From an uncultured Pseudoflavonifractor sp. (GTDB lineage Bacteria > Bacillota > Clostridia > Oscillospirales > Oscillospiraceae), in the NCBI GenBank assembly GCA_904419835.1, contig CAJFTA010000008.1, positions 1 to 56,355 of the forward strand: a stretch of DNA of 56,355 bases, in the 5' to 3' direction. The notes beneath the pieces were generated by a model that was not told the DNA's origin, made no database searches, and worked only from the letters and a program-made list of their open reading frames with translations. Below, piece after piece: positions 1 through 7,020 of this stretch. Positions within the stretch are counted from its first letter, which is position 1, and each line of letters opens with the position of its first letter. The position numbers were made by a program, and so were the translations under genes.

Positions 1-35
1 GGTGTATAGCGTTTGTTTGGTATTCCTTTCGGCAT
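1..35 (-). CDS. IS3-family transposase OrfA, N-terminal fragment at window edge
   Basis: Eleven codons are visible, reading MPKGIPNKRYT. This is the usual opening of IS3/IS150 OrfA helix-turn-helix proteins, which bind the element ends. The ATG at 35-33 follows a GGGGTGA ribosome binding site with about six bases of spacing. The rest of the protein lies outside the window. The call depends on this short match together with the inverted-repeat-like end at 98. Confidence 0.6.
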   Translation of the reverse strand, partial: MPKGIPNKRYT

Positions 36-98
36 AATAAATCACCCCACTTGTTATTTTCAGTATATCATACTGTCTAACAAATGGGGTGCAGTTCA
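1..98 (-). mobile_element. End of an IS3-family (IS150-like) insertion sequence, truncated by window edge
   Basis: Read on the minus strand from position 98, the sequence starts TGAACTGCACCCCA and continues to GTTAGACA by about 75. This closely resembles the terminal inverted repeats of IS3/IS150-group elements as I remember them. A reading frame then begins at 35 with residues typical of an IS3-family OrfA. Only one end of the element is in the window, so the other inverted repeat and the target duplication cannot be checked. The element ends 36 bases beyond the stop codon of the adjacent signal peptidase gene. Confidence 0.72.
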
Positions 99-133
99 GT
101 CCAGGTGCACACGGCTCTTTTTTGTTTTCTGAT

Positions 134-712
134 TTACTCGATGGCCCCGAAATTCTCAAAGGGCAGCACCACAAAGATGGCCCGTCCGATGACATACCGC
201 TCGTCAATGACCCCCAGCCGCACATCCCGGCTGTCGTTGGAGTGGTTGCGGTTGTCGCCCATGACAAAGATGCAGCCCTCGGGCACCGTCACCGACGTGA
301 TGCTCATGTTGGGGTCGCCGGGCTGGCGCATGGGCTCGCCCAGATAGCTGTCGTCCACCTTCTCGCCGTCCACATAGACGCAGGACGCCTCATAGTCGAT
401 CTCCACGGTCTGGCCCTCGGTGGCGATGACCCGCTTCACGATGGGCCCGTCGGCAATCTCGGAGGGCTTGGTGAGCACCACCACATCCCCCTGTCTGGGC
501 GTATACCCCAGCTCCTGGATGATCATCATGTCCTTGTCGTAGAGAGTGGGCTCCATGGAGTGGCCGGACACGTAGATGAACCGGCCCACAAAGGTAAAGA
601 CGAGGATAATGCACACCAGGGCCATGACCAGGGCCTGGAGCCAGTCGTACAGCGCCTGGGGCAGGGCGGGGCCCTGCTCCTCCTCTGTCTCAGGTTGCTT
701 TTCTTCCGCCAT
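134..712 (-). CDS. lepB: Signal peptidase I (second of a tandem pair)
   Basis: A 192-residue type I signal peptidase, which cleaves signal peptides from secreted proteins at the outer face of the membrane. An acidic, Q-rich cytoplasmic start is followed by one membrane segment (about residues 24-45). Next come the catalytic serine motif SGHSMEPTL (about residue 52), the catalytic lysine in IVKRVIATEG (about 99), and the conserved MGDNRNHSNDSR box near residue 155. The ATG has an AGGAGG site seven bases upstream. It lies 12 bases after the stop of a paralogous gene, so the two are probably co-transcribed. All catalytic residues are present. A GTG-like alternative start is unlikely. Confidence 0.95.
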   Translation of the reverse strand: MAEEKQPETEEEQGPALPQALYDWLQALVMALVCIILVFTFVGRFIYVSGHSMEPTLYDKDMMIIQELGYTPRQGDVVVLTKPSEIADGPIVKRVIATEGQTVEIDYEASCVYVDGEKVDDSYLGEPMRQPGDPNMSITSVTVPEGCIFVMGDNRNHSNDSRDVRLGVIDERYVIGRAIFVVLPFENFGAIE

Positions 713-724
713 TGGCTATGCCTC

Positions 725-1309
725 CTAATGGATTGTTTTCATGCGCCCCAGGGGCAGCAGCACCGCTTTGGCCTCTCCCAGCACACAGCGCAGGTCCACT
801 GTGCCCAGGCCGGGATGGCGGCTGTCCGAGGAGTGGTTCCGGTTGTCCCCCATGACAAAGATGCAGCCCTCGGGCACCGTCACGGTCTCAACCGGGCCGG
901 AGAAGTAGGGCTGAGCCATAACCTCCACCACATAGGGCTCCTTCAGCCGCTCGCCGTCCACGGTGACGCTGTTCGCCGTATAGTCGATGACCACGGTCTG
1001 GCCCTCCGTGGCGATCACCCGCTTTACAATGGGCTCGTCAAGAAAGTCCTCCCGGGTCAGCACCACAACATCCCCCTGCTCCACGCCGCCCGCGCCGCTG
1101 CGCAGCAGCAGCATGTCGCCGTTGCGGAGCGTGGGCTCCATGGAACTGCCCGACACGGTGACCACCCGCCCCAGATAGGTAAAGCAGAGCACCACCGCCA
1201 CCGAGATGAGCACAAAGGCCTGGAGCCAGATGTAGAGGTCGCCCTTGACGGCGTCCATCCCCTTCAGGCTCTGAATTTCGGGTTTCAGCTCCCGCTTTCC
1301 CCGGGCCAT
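725..1309 (-). CDS. lepB: Signal peptidase I (first of a tandem pair)
   Basis: A 194-residue signal peptidase I paralogue. It has a basic cytoplasmic N-terminus, one membrane segment near residues 28-48, the serine motif SGSSMEPTL, the lysine motif IVKRVIATEGQ and the MGDNRNHSSDSR box. The lysine region and the MGDNRNHS box are nearly identical to those of the next gene, while the N-termini and the segment between the Lys and Asp boxes have diverged. This suggests an old local duplication. It is first in the pair, behind a strong promoter (1339-1367). Clostridia often carry several such peptidases with overlapping substrates. Which substrates each one prefers cannot be read from sequence. Confidence 0.95.
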   Translation of the reverse strand: MARGKRELKPEIQSLKGMDAVKGDLYIWLQAFVLISVAVVLCFTYLGRVVTVSGSSMEPTLRNGDMLLLRSGAGGVEQGDVVVLTREDFLDEPIVKRVIATEGQTVVIDYTANSVTVDGERLKEPYVVEVMAQPYFSGPVETVTVPEGCIFVMGDNRNHSSDSRHPGLGTVDLRCVLGEAKAVLLPLGRMKTIH

Positions 1310-1338
1310 GCCCTCATCTCCCGTTCCACAGATAGTTT

Positions 1339-1367
1339 ATTATACCGCGCCCACCCCCGCATTGCAA
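1339..1367 (-). promoter_or_regulatory. Sigma-A-type promoter of the signal peptidase pair
   Basis: Minus strand: -35 TTGCAA (1367-1362), a 17-base spacer, and a perfect -10 TATAAT (1344-1339). It sits 30 bases upstream of the ATG at 1309. Confidence 0.8.
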
Positions 1368-1373
1368 GAAACA

Positions 1374-1401
1374 GCCTGCCGAAAAACTTGTTTCGGCAGG
1401 C
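1374..1401 (-). terminator. Hairpin terminator of the YhaN/YhaO operon
   Basis: An 11-bp perfect stem (GCCTGCCGAAA) with a 6-base loop, followed on the minus strand by TGTTTCTT. It lies 65 bases after the stop codon at 1466, just upstream of the signal peptidase promoter. The U-tract is short, so efficiency is uncertain. Confidence 0.6.
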
Positions 1402-1465
1402 CGCTGTCTGTTTTTGGGTTGTAAATGCACGGGATGCGCGGCGCAGAGCGCCCTCCGTCCGCCGT

Positions 1466-3727
1466 TCACGAGAGGGAGAGCACCTTTACGTCTTCCGCGC
1501 CCCTGAGGCACGCCGCCTCCCGGCTGTGGCAGGTGAAGAGGAGGATCTGCCGCTCCTCCGCCAGCTCCCGCAGCACCTCCAGGGCCAGGGCCATGCGGCT
1601 GTCGTCGAAGGCGTCCAGCGCGTCGTCCAGCACCAGGGGCGCCGGGTCCTCGGCGGGCAGGGCCAGGCGGCACACCGCCAGCCGCACCGCCAGATAGACC
1701 TGCTCCGCCGTGCCCTGGGACAGCAGCAGGGTCCGCCGGGGCAGAGGGCTGTCCGCCTCCTCGGCGGAGGCCTCCAGCTCCCGGGTCAGGGTCACCCTGC
1801 TGTATTTGCCGCCGGTGAGGCGGGCGAGCAGCTCCCCCGCCCTGGCGTTCAGGGCCGGAGAGAACCGGGCCCGGAGCTGGCCGTTGGCCTCATCCAGCCC
1901 CTCCAGAGCCAGGGTAAGGGCGGCGTACTCCTCCCGGCGGCGGGACAGCTCCTCGGTCAGCTCCTCCCGCCGGGACTGGAACAGCACCGGGTCTCCCAGG
2001 GTGTTCATCTCTCCCTGGGCCATGGCCCGTAGGCTGCGCAGCCGGGTCAGCTCCCCCTCGGCGGAGGAGAGGGCCGCGGCGGCCTCCTGGGGGTCAAAGT
2101 GTTCGGGGAGGGCCCCATCCGGGTCCCCCTCCGGCTCAACGGCCTGGGGCCTGGGCAGGCTGGCGGACAGCTTCTCCGCCCCGTCCAGCCGCACCCGGGC
2201 GGTGGACAGCCGCTCCTCCAGGTTCAGCGCCCGGGAGATGGCGGCGGACACGCCGAAAAAGTCCCGGACGGCGGGTTCAAAGGTGTGCACCAGGTCCATC
2301 AGCGCGCCCGTCAGCTCATCCCGCTGGGCCGTCAGGCGGCGGCGGGAGTCCTCCACCGCCTCGGCGCTCCGCCGGGCCTCCTGGGCGGCCACCCACTTCT
2401 CCCGGAAGGCGTTGGCCCGGGCCATGATGTCGTCGGGGTACTCGGCGGAGTACCGGCCCAGCAGCTCCTCCGCCTCGGCGGTCAGCCTGCCCGCCCTGCC
2501 CCGGCTCACCGCCAGGGACACCGCCGCGCCAATGACCAGCACCGCCGCGCCGGCGATGGGCAGGATGTACCCGGTCTGAGGCAGCAGGAACCAGCCGGCG
2601 GCGGCCAGGGCCGCGCCCGCCACGGCGGAAATCGCCGCCCCCGCCCAGCCGGCCCGGGATGCCCGGGCGGCCTGAACGCGGCACTCGGTGACCCGGGCGC
2701 TGTGGCCCGAGGCCTGTTGCCAGGCCTGGTCGGCGGTCATGTCCGGGAAGAGGTCGTCCGCCGTCTCCGCCTGGGCCGCCCGGGCCCTGTCCTCCGCCTC
2801 CTGGACCTGGCTCTCGGCCAGCTTCAGGTTGGCGTTCACGGTCTTCAGGTAGGCCAGGTCCTCCTGGGCCCGGCGGAGGGTCTCCCGGTCGGGGGGCGCG
2901 CCGTGGCGGTTCTGCTCCGCCTCCAGGGCGGCCACCTCCGCCCGGGCCTTCTCCAGGGCGGCGGCGGCCTCCTCCCACATGCGCCGCCGCTCCTGGTTCT
3001 CCCGGCTCTGCCAGGTGGCCAGGGCGGCCTTCAGGCTGTCCCGCCAGGCGGTCAGCTGCTCCAGGTCCCGGCGGGCCTCCTCGGCCTGCCGGGCGGCCTG
3101 CTCCTGCCGGGCCAGGGTGTCGTCCAGCACGGCCAGCTCGCTCTCCAGCCGGGGGATCTGGCCGCTCTTGTTGTACTTTCTCCGCCTGAGCCACTCCTTC
3201 AGGGTGCTCTCCACCTGGGAGTAGGACACATCCTCCTCACCCGAGGACACCAGGGCGGCGATGCGCCGCTCCAGCTCGGCGTCGGCCGAGATGGCCGCGC
3301 CCCCCTGGCCCACAAAGGCGGACTTCTCAAACACGGACCGGGACACGCCCAGAATGGTCTCCCCGCAGTTGGCGGCGGTGAGGCCGGGGACCGGCTCTCC
3401 CGTGTCGCTGTACACGGCGGAGAAGGCGCCGAAGGGGGTGCTCCCCCTGGGGCCCCGCCGGATGGTAATCCGTTCCCCCTTCCACTCCAGCTCCAGGGCT
3501 CCCTCCATGGCGCTGCCCGACCAGGGCTGGTAGCGGTTCTTTTCAGCAATGTAGTCCTGCCGGTCCCGCTCCCGGGTGGGGATGCCGTAGAGCATGGAGC
3601 GCAGGAAGGCGCACCAGGTGGACTTCCCGCTCTCATTGGGGGCCTCAATCAGGTTCAGGCCGGGTCCGGGCTCCAGCACGGCGTGGTTCAGGCGGCCGAA
3701 GGTGGCCGTCATCTTGATGATTCTCAT
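1466..3727 (-). CDS. SMC/SbcC-like AAA ATPase of the YhaN family
   Basis: A 753-residue ATPase of the SbcC/Rad50/YhaN type. The N-terminus carries a Walker A site in PNESGKSTW near residue 30. Long charged heptad-like segments (about 180-300 and 410-600) flank a hydrophobic stretch rich in Ala, Val and Ile (about 350-400) that could form two membrane passes, as in some YhaN proteins. The C-terminus has the signature and Walker B region (LLSQGTAEQ, then PLVLDDALDAFDD). The start ATG at 3727 overlaps the stop of the metallophosphoesterase gene by four bases (ATGA), which indicates translational coupling. A longer open frame exists upstream, but it lies in the wrong frame of the neighbour and is rejected. 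The likely role is as partner of a Mre11-like nuclease in DNA end processing. Confidence 0.85.
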   Translation of the reverse strand: MRIIKMTATFGRLNHAVLEPGPGLNLIEAPNESGKSTWCAFLRSMLYGIPTRERDRQDYIAEKNRYQPWSGSAMEGALELEWKGERITIRRGPRGSTPFGAFSAVYSDTGEPVPGLTAANCGETILGVSRSVFEKSAFVGQGGAAISADAELERRIAALVSSGEEDVSYSQVESTLKEWLRRRKYNKSGQIPRLESELAVLDDTLARQEQAARQAEEARRDLEQLTAWRDSLKAALATWQSRENQERRRMWEEAAAALEKARAEVAALEAEQNRHGAPPDRETLRRAQEDLAYLKTVNANLKLAESQVQEAEDRARAAQAETADDLFPDMTADQAWQQASGHSARVTECRVQAARASRAGWAGAAISAVAGAALAAAGWFLLPQTGYILPIAGAAVLVIGAAVSLAVSRGRAGRLTAEAEELLGRYSAEYPDDIMARANAFREKWVAAQEARRSAEAVEDSRRRLTAQRDELTGALMDLVHTFEPAVRDFFGVSAAISRALNLEERLSTARVRLDGAEKLSASLPRPQAVEPEGDPDGALPEHFDPQEAAAALSSAEGELTRLRSLRAMAQGEMNTLGDPVLFQSRREELTEELSRRREEYAALTLALEGLDEANGQLRARFSPALNARAGELLARLTGGKYSRVTLTRELEASAEEADSPLPRRTLLLSQGTAEQVYLAVRLAVCRLALPAEDPAPLVLDDALDAFDDSRMALALEVLRELAEERQILLFTCHSREAACLRGAEDVKVLSLS

Positions 3728-4824
3728 GGGCAGCAGTCCTCCCCGTTCTCCAGCGCCGCCAGGCCGAAGCGGACGGCTTTTTCCACTAGGGCCCTGTCCT
3801 CGTCGGTGTCCGCCTGGGCCAGCCTGGCCTGCATCTGCCGCAGAAACAGTCCGGTGAGGGTGTCCTCCTCGGCCCGGCTCCACAGGTCCCGGCGGACCCG
3901 GGTCCGGTCCCGGAGGGTGACGCTGTAAAAATAGGGCTGGGCCACCGCCTCCAGCGCCTCCAGGTCCAGGCCCTCCACGCCGCTCTCGCCGGTGAGGAGG
4001 ATGCGGCAGATGTCGTTCTCCCCGTCCCCGGGCAGGGCGGCGGCCAGGGCTTCCGCCGGGTTTTCTCCGCCGGACAGGTCCACGGTGAGCATCCGGTAGC
4101 GCCGGCGGCACAGGGGCACGAACCGGGCGGAGACGTTCCCCTTCTCCGCCTCCACCACCAGCACGCCCTTGTCCCCCAGCTCGTCAAAGCCCCGGCCCTC
4201 GGGGCAGCCGGGATAGGCCCACCAGGTGTTCCCCTCCCGCTGGAGGCCGGAGCAGGCGTGGATGTGGCCCAGGGCCAGGTAGTCCAGGCCGCTCCCGGCA
4301 ATGTCCGCCCGGTCAATGGAGCCGTACCGCCCCCTGCCGTCCACATCGCCGTGGAGGACCATCAGATGGAGCCTGCCGTCCTCCGGGGCGGCGAAGCCCT
4401 TCAGGGGGGACTGGTCACAGGCCGGGGCGGTGAAAGCCGCGCCGTATACCGTGCAGCCCAGCCCGGGCAGCTCCACCGCCTCCAGGCTGGAGCGGGAAAA
4501 GATGTGTACATTCTCCGGCCACGCCCCGGCGCTCCAGGGGGAGCGGGCGGACCAGAAGTCGTGGTTGCCCGGGGCGATGAACACGGGGACCTTCATCTCC
4601 CCCAGGGCCCGGGCCAGGGCCTGGACGGTCTCATAACGGGCCTGGTCGCTGTCCAGCAGGTCGCCGGACAGCAGCACCAGGCCGGCCCGCTCCGCCTCGG
4701 TCAGCTCGGCCAGGCGGGTGAGGAGCTGCCGCTGCTCCTCCCGCCGCTCTGCCGCCCTCTCGGGGGGCAGGGCGGCAAAGGGCGCGTCCAGATGAAAATC
4801 AGCGGCATGGATCAGCTTCAGCAT
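3724..4824 (-). CDS. Mre11/SbcD-like DNA repair metallophosphoesterase (YhaO family)
   Basis: A 366-residue calcineurin-like phosphoesterase. The metal-binding motifs are visible in order: DFHLD (about residue 9), GDLLD (about 54), GNHDFW (about 91), HGD (about 158) and GHIHA (about 186). In Bacillus the homologue YhaO pairs with YhaN, as it does here with the overlapping downstream ATPase. Together they resemble SbcCD/Mre11-Rad50, which trims DNA ends and hairpins. The ATG is preceded by GGAGGAAA, seven bases away. It sits 28 bases after ymdB in the same operon. The C-terminal half is less conserved and probably contacts the ATPase. Confidence 0.85.
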   Translation of the reverse strand: MLKLIHAADFHLDAPFAALPPERAAERREEQRQLLTRLAELTEAERAGLVLLSGDLLDSDQARYETVQALARALGEMKVPVFIAPGNHDFWSARSPWSAGAWPENVHIFSRSSLEAVELPGLGCTVYGAAFTAPACDQSPLKGFAAPEDGRLHLMVLHGDVDGRGRYGSIDRADIAGSGLDYLALGHIHACSGLQREGNTWWAYPGCPEGRGFDELGDKGVLVVEAEKGNVSARFVPLCRRRYRMLTVDLSGGENPAEALAAALPGDGENDICRILLTGESGVEGLDLEALEAVAQPYFYSVTLRDRTRVRRDLWSRAEEDTLTGLFLRQMQARLAQADTDEDRALVEKAVRFGLAALENGEDCCP

Positions 4825-4852
4825 GTCAGTTTCCTCCGGTTTTTTCTTCCGG

Positions 4853-5632
4853 TCAGTCCCGGATGTCCACCCGTTCCGCGGCCACGCACCGCCTGGTCTC
4901 CGTGTCGATGGAGAAGAGCACGCTCTCCAGCTTGCACGCTCCCCCCGCCGACTCGTACCGCTGGGGCAGGCCGCCCAGGAAGCGGTTGATGGACTGCTCG
5001 GGGCGGATACCCAGCACCGAGCGGACCGGGCCGGTCATGCCCAGGTCGGTGACAAAGCCGGCGCCCCCGGGCAGAATCTGGGCGTCGGCGGTGGGCACGT
5101 GGGTGTGGGTGCCCCACACCGCCTGGACCCGGCCGTCCAGGTAGTAGCCCATGGCCCCCTTCTCGCTGGTGGCCTCGGCGTGGAAGTCCACCACCGCGAT
5201 GTCGGCGCCGCCCTCCTTCAGGATGCGGTCGGCCACGGTGAAGGGGTTGTCGAAATTGGAGTCCATCTCGCACCGGCCGATGAGGTTCATCACCCCGATG
5301 CGGATGCCCCTGGGCCCCTCGTACACCCCCCAGCCCCGGCCGGGTACCCGGCTGGTGTAGTTGGCAGGGCGGAGAATGTACCGGTTCTCGTCCAGAAACG
5401 GGGCGATCTGGATGCGGTTCCAGGTGTGGTTGCCCAGGGTGATGACGTCGGCCCCGGCGTCGAAGATCTCCTGGGCCTGCCGGGGCAGGATGCCCACGCC
5501 GGAGGCGTTCTCCCCGTTGACCACGGTGAAGTGGACGTCGTGGAGGCGCTTGACCTGGCGCAGGTGTTTGGCGAGGTAGTTCAGGCCGTCGTCGGACACA
5601 ACGTCCCCCACGGCCAGCAGATTGAGTATCAT
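4853..5632 (-). CDS. ymdB: YmdB-family metallophosphoesterase (TIGR00282)
   Basis: A 259-residue YmdB-like protein. Bacillus YmdB hydrolyses 2',3'-cyclic nucleotides and influences biofilm, motility and RNA decay. Metal ligand motifs are GDVVSDDG (about residue 8), NGENASG (about 38), LGNHTWN (about 66), DFHAEATSEK (about 150) and GTHTHVPTAD (about 175). Length and motifs match the family. The start ATG overlaps the upstream gene's stop by four bases. In many Firmicutes ymdB follows rny. Here rny is about 21 kb away, so that synteny is broken. Confidence 0.92.
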   Translation of the reverse strand: MILNLLAVGDVVSDDGLNYLAKHLRQVKRLHDVHFTVVNGENASGVGILPRQAQEIFDAGADVITLGNHTWNRIQIAPFLDENRYILRPANYTSRVPGRGWGVYEGPRGIRIGVMNLIGRCEMDSNFDNPFTVADRILKEGGADIAVVDFHAEATSEKGAMGYYLDGRVQAVWGTHTHVPTADAQILPGGAGFVTDLGMTGPVRSVLGIRPEQSINRFLGGLPQRYESAGGACKLESVLFSIDTETRRCVAAERVDIRD

Positions 5633-6033
5633 GGCAGTTCCTCCTGCCGGATGACCAGCTCGTCATAGCCGGTCTCCGGGTCAAATTCCGTGTCAAAGCG
5701 GACGCCGGGCAGCTCCAGCACCACGATTTCCGCCGTCGTGTTGACGATGCACCCCGCCATCAGGTGGCCCCCCAGGGTGGTGAGGTCCTCCCGGGACAGG
5801 GAGATGTGCAGATGGGTCCGCTTCTCCGACAGGGTGCCCATCAGGGAGACGATCTCCAGCGGTTCGTCCAGCTCTCGCACCGTGACGCCCGAGGCGTCCC
5901 GCACCCGGGCCCGGCTGACGCAGCCCACCCCGGAGACCACCGCGGCCGCCGGGATATGGTTCTCTCCGGCGAATTCCTCCAGCTTTTCCAGCAGGTCGTC
6001 CCCCCGCCGGAGCCGGAAGCAGTGGGTTTTCAT
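5629..6033 (-). CDS. PPC (DUF296) domain protein
   Basis: A 134-residue stand-alone PPC/DUF296 domain. In plants this domain is joined to AT-hooks. Bacterial versions are small trimeric proteins of uncertain function, sometimes described as DNA-binding. The hallmark is the N-terminal stretch PAAAVVSGVGCVSRARV, followed by histidine-containing strands (HLHISLSREDLTTLGGHLMAG) that in some structures bind a metal. It opens a four-gene operon and overlaps ymdB by four bases. No AT-hook is present, so direct DNA binding is unproven. Confidence 0.82.
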   Translation of the reverse strand: MKTHCFRLRRGDDLLEKLEEFAGENHIPAAAVVSGVGCVSRARVRDASGVTVRELDEPLEIVSLMGTLSEKRTHLHISLSREDLTTLGGHLMAGCIVNTTAEIVVLELPGVRFDTEFDPETGYDELVIRQEELP

Positions 6034-6085
6034 AAAACAGGCCTCCCTTCCGTCCGCCTCTCCGCCGTGGAGATGCTAGGTTTAT

Positions 6086-6114
6086 ATTATATGCGATTTT
6101 CCCGGCCAGGGCAA
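6086..6114 (-). promoter_or_regulatory. Promoter of the PPC-ymdB-yhaO-yhaN operon
   Basis: Minus strand: -35 TTGCCC (6114-6109), a 17-base spacer and a perfect -10 TATAAT (6091-6086), about 53 bases before the ATG at 6033. Confidence 0.75.
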
Positions 6115-6202
6115 TGCACTTTCTCCCACCGGCGGCGTTTTTCATTTGCCAGAGGGGACGGAATGGGGTAGAATATTGGGCAGGCGTCCGGCCCTGCCGC
6201 GC

Positions 6203-6260
6203 TTCTTAAAAAGTTCTTAAACCTTTCCGTTCTTGCGGCTTAAAGTTTTCGTGCTAGGAT
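6203..6260 (+). promoter_or_regulatory. Promoter with 11-bp-spaced direct repeats upstream of the two-component system
   Basis: Two copies of TTCTTAAA at 6203-6210 and 6214-6221 are spaced exactly 11 bp apart, one helical turn. This is the usual arrangement of OmpR/PhoB-family response regulator sites. Downstream lies a possible promoter, TTGCGG (6233-6238), a 16-base spacer and TAGGAT (6255-6260). Autoregulation by the regulator encoded at 6285 is inferred. Confidence 0.5.
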
Positions 6261-6284
6261 TATTTCAGACATGAGGTGAACGAG

Positions 6285-6977
6285 TTGTACAACATTCTCA
6301 TCTGTGACGACGACAAGGACATTGTCTCCGCCCTGGACATCTACCTCACCAGCGAGGGGTACAAGACCTACAAGGCCTACGACGGCCTGGAAGCCCTGAA
6401 GATGGTGGACCAGCATGACATCCAGCTGGTGCTGCTGGACGTGATGATGCCCGGGCTGGACGGCATCCGCACCACCGCCAAGCTGCGGGAGAGCAAGAAC
6501 ATCCCCATCATTCTGCTCACCGCCAAGAGCGAGGACTCGGACAAGATTCTGGGCCTGAACATCGGCGCCGACGACTATATCACCAAGCCCTTCAACCCCA
6601 TTGAGGTCATCGCCCGGGTAAAGAGCCAGCTGCGGCGGTACACCACCCTGGGCGGCCGGGAGAAAATTGAGGACAACGTCATCCGCAACGGCGGCATCGC
6701 CCTGGACGACGGCGCCAAGTCGGTGACGGTGGACGGGGAGAGCGTGTCCCTCACCCCCATTGAGTACAACATCCTCAAGCTGCTGCTCAGGAGCCCGGGC
6801 CGGGTGTACTCCACCAGCCAGATCTACGAGCAGGTGTGGAACGACCCCTCCCTGGGCTCGGAGAACACGGTGGCGGTGCACATCCGCCACCTGCGGGAGA
6901 AAATCGAGATCGACCCGGCCAACCCCCGGTACATCAAGGTGGTGTGGGGCCTGGGCTATAAGATGGAGAAGCTGTGA
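6285..6977 (+). CDS. OmpR-family response regulator
   Basis: A 230-residue regulator with a receiver domain (acidic patch CDDDKD, phospho-acceptor Asp in LLDVMMPGLDG near residue 52, Lys in ITKPFNP) and a C-terminal winged helix (PIEYNILKLLLRSPGRVYS and the GLGYKME end). The start chosen is TTG at 6285, because GAGGTGA lies five bases upstream and the protein then begins MYNILICDDD, as in relatives. A GTG nine bases earlier overlaps that ribosome site. It is followed 43 bases later by its histidine kinase. The output genes are unknown. The 11-bp direct repeats in its own promoter suggest autoregulation. Confidence 0.92.
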   Translation: MYNILICDDDKDIVSALDIYLTSEGYKTYKAYDGLEALKMVDQHDIQLVLLDVMMPGLDGIRTTAKLRESKNIPIILLTAKSEDSDKILGLNIGADDYITKPFNPIEVIARVKSQLRRYTTLGGREKIEDNVIRNGGIALDDGAKSVTVDGESVSLTPIEYNILKLLLRSPGRVYSTSQIYEQVWNDPSLGSENTVAVHIRHLREKIEIDPANPRYIKVVWGLGYKMEKL

Positions 6978-7020
6978 GCGGCGGCTTCTCCGGCAAATCA
7001 ACGGACAGGAGCTGATTTCT

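Noticed and set aside
89..2032. A 647-residue open frame on the plus strand
   Set aside because: It is antisense to two signal peptidase genes and the YhaN gene, is rich in His/Gly/Leu/Val as expected from reading GC-rich codons backwards, and has no ribosome site.
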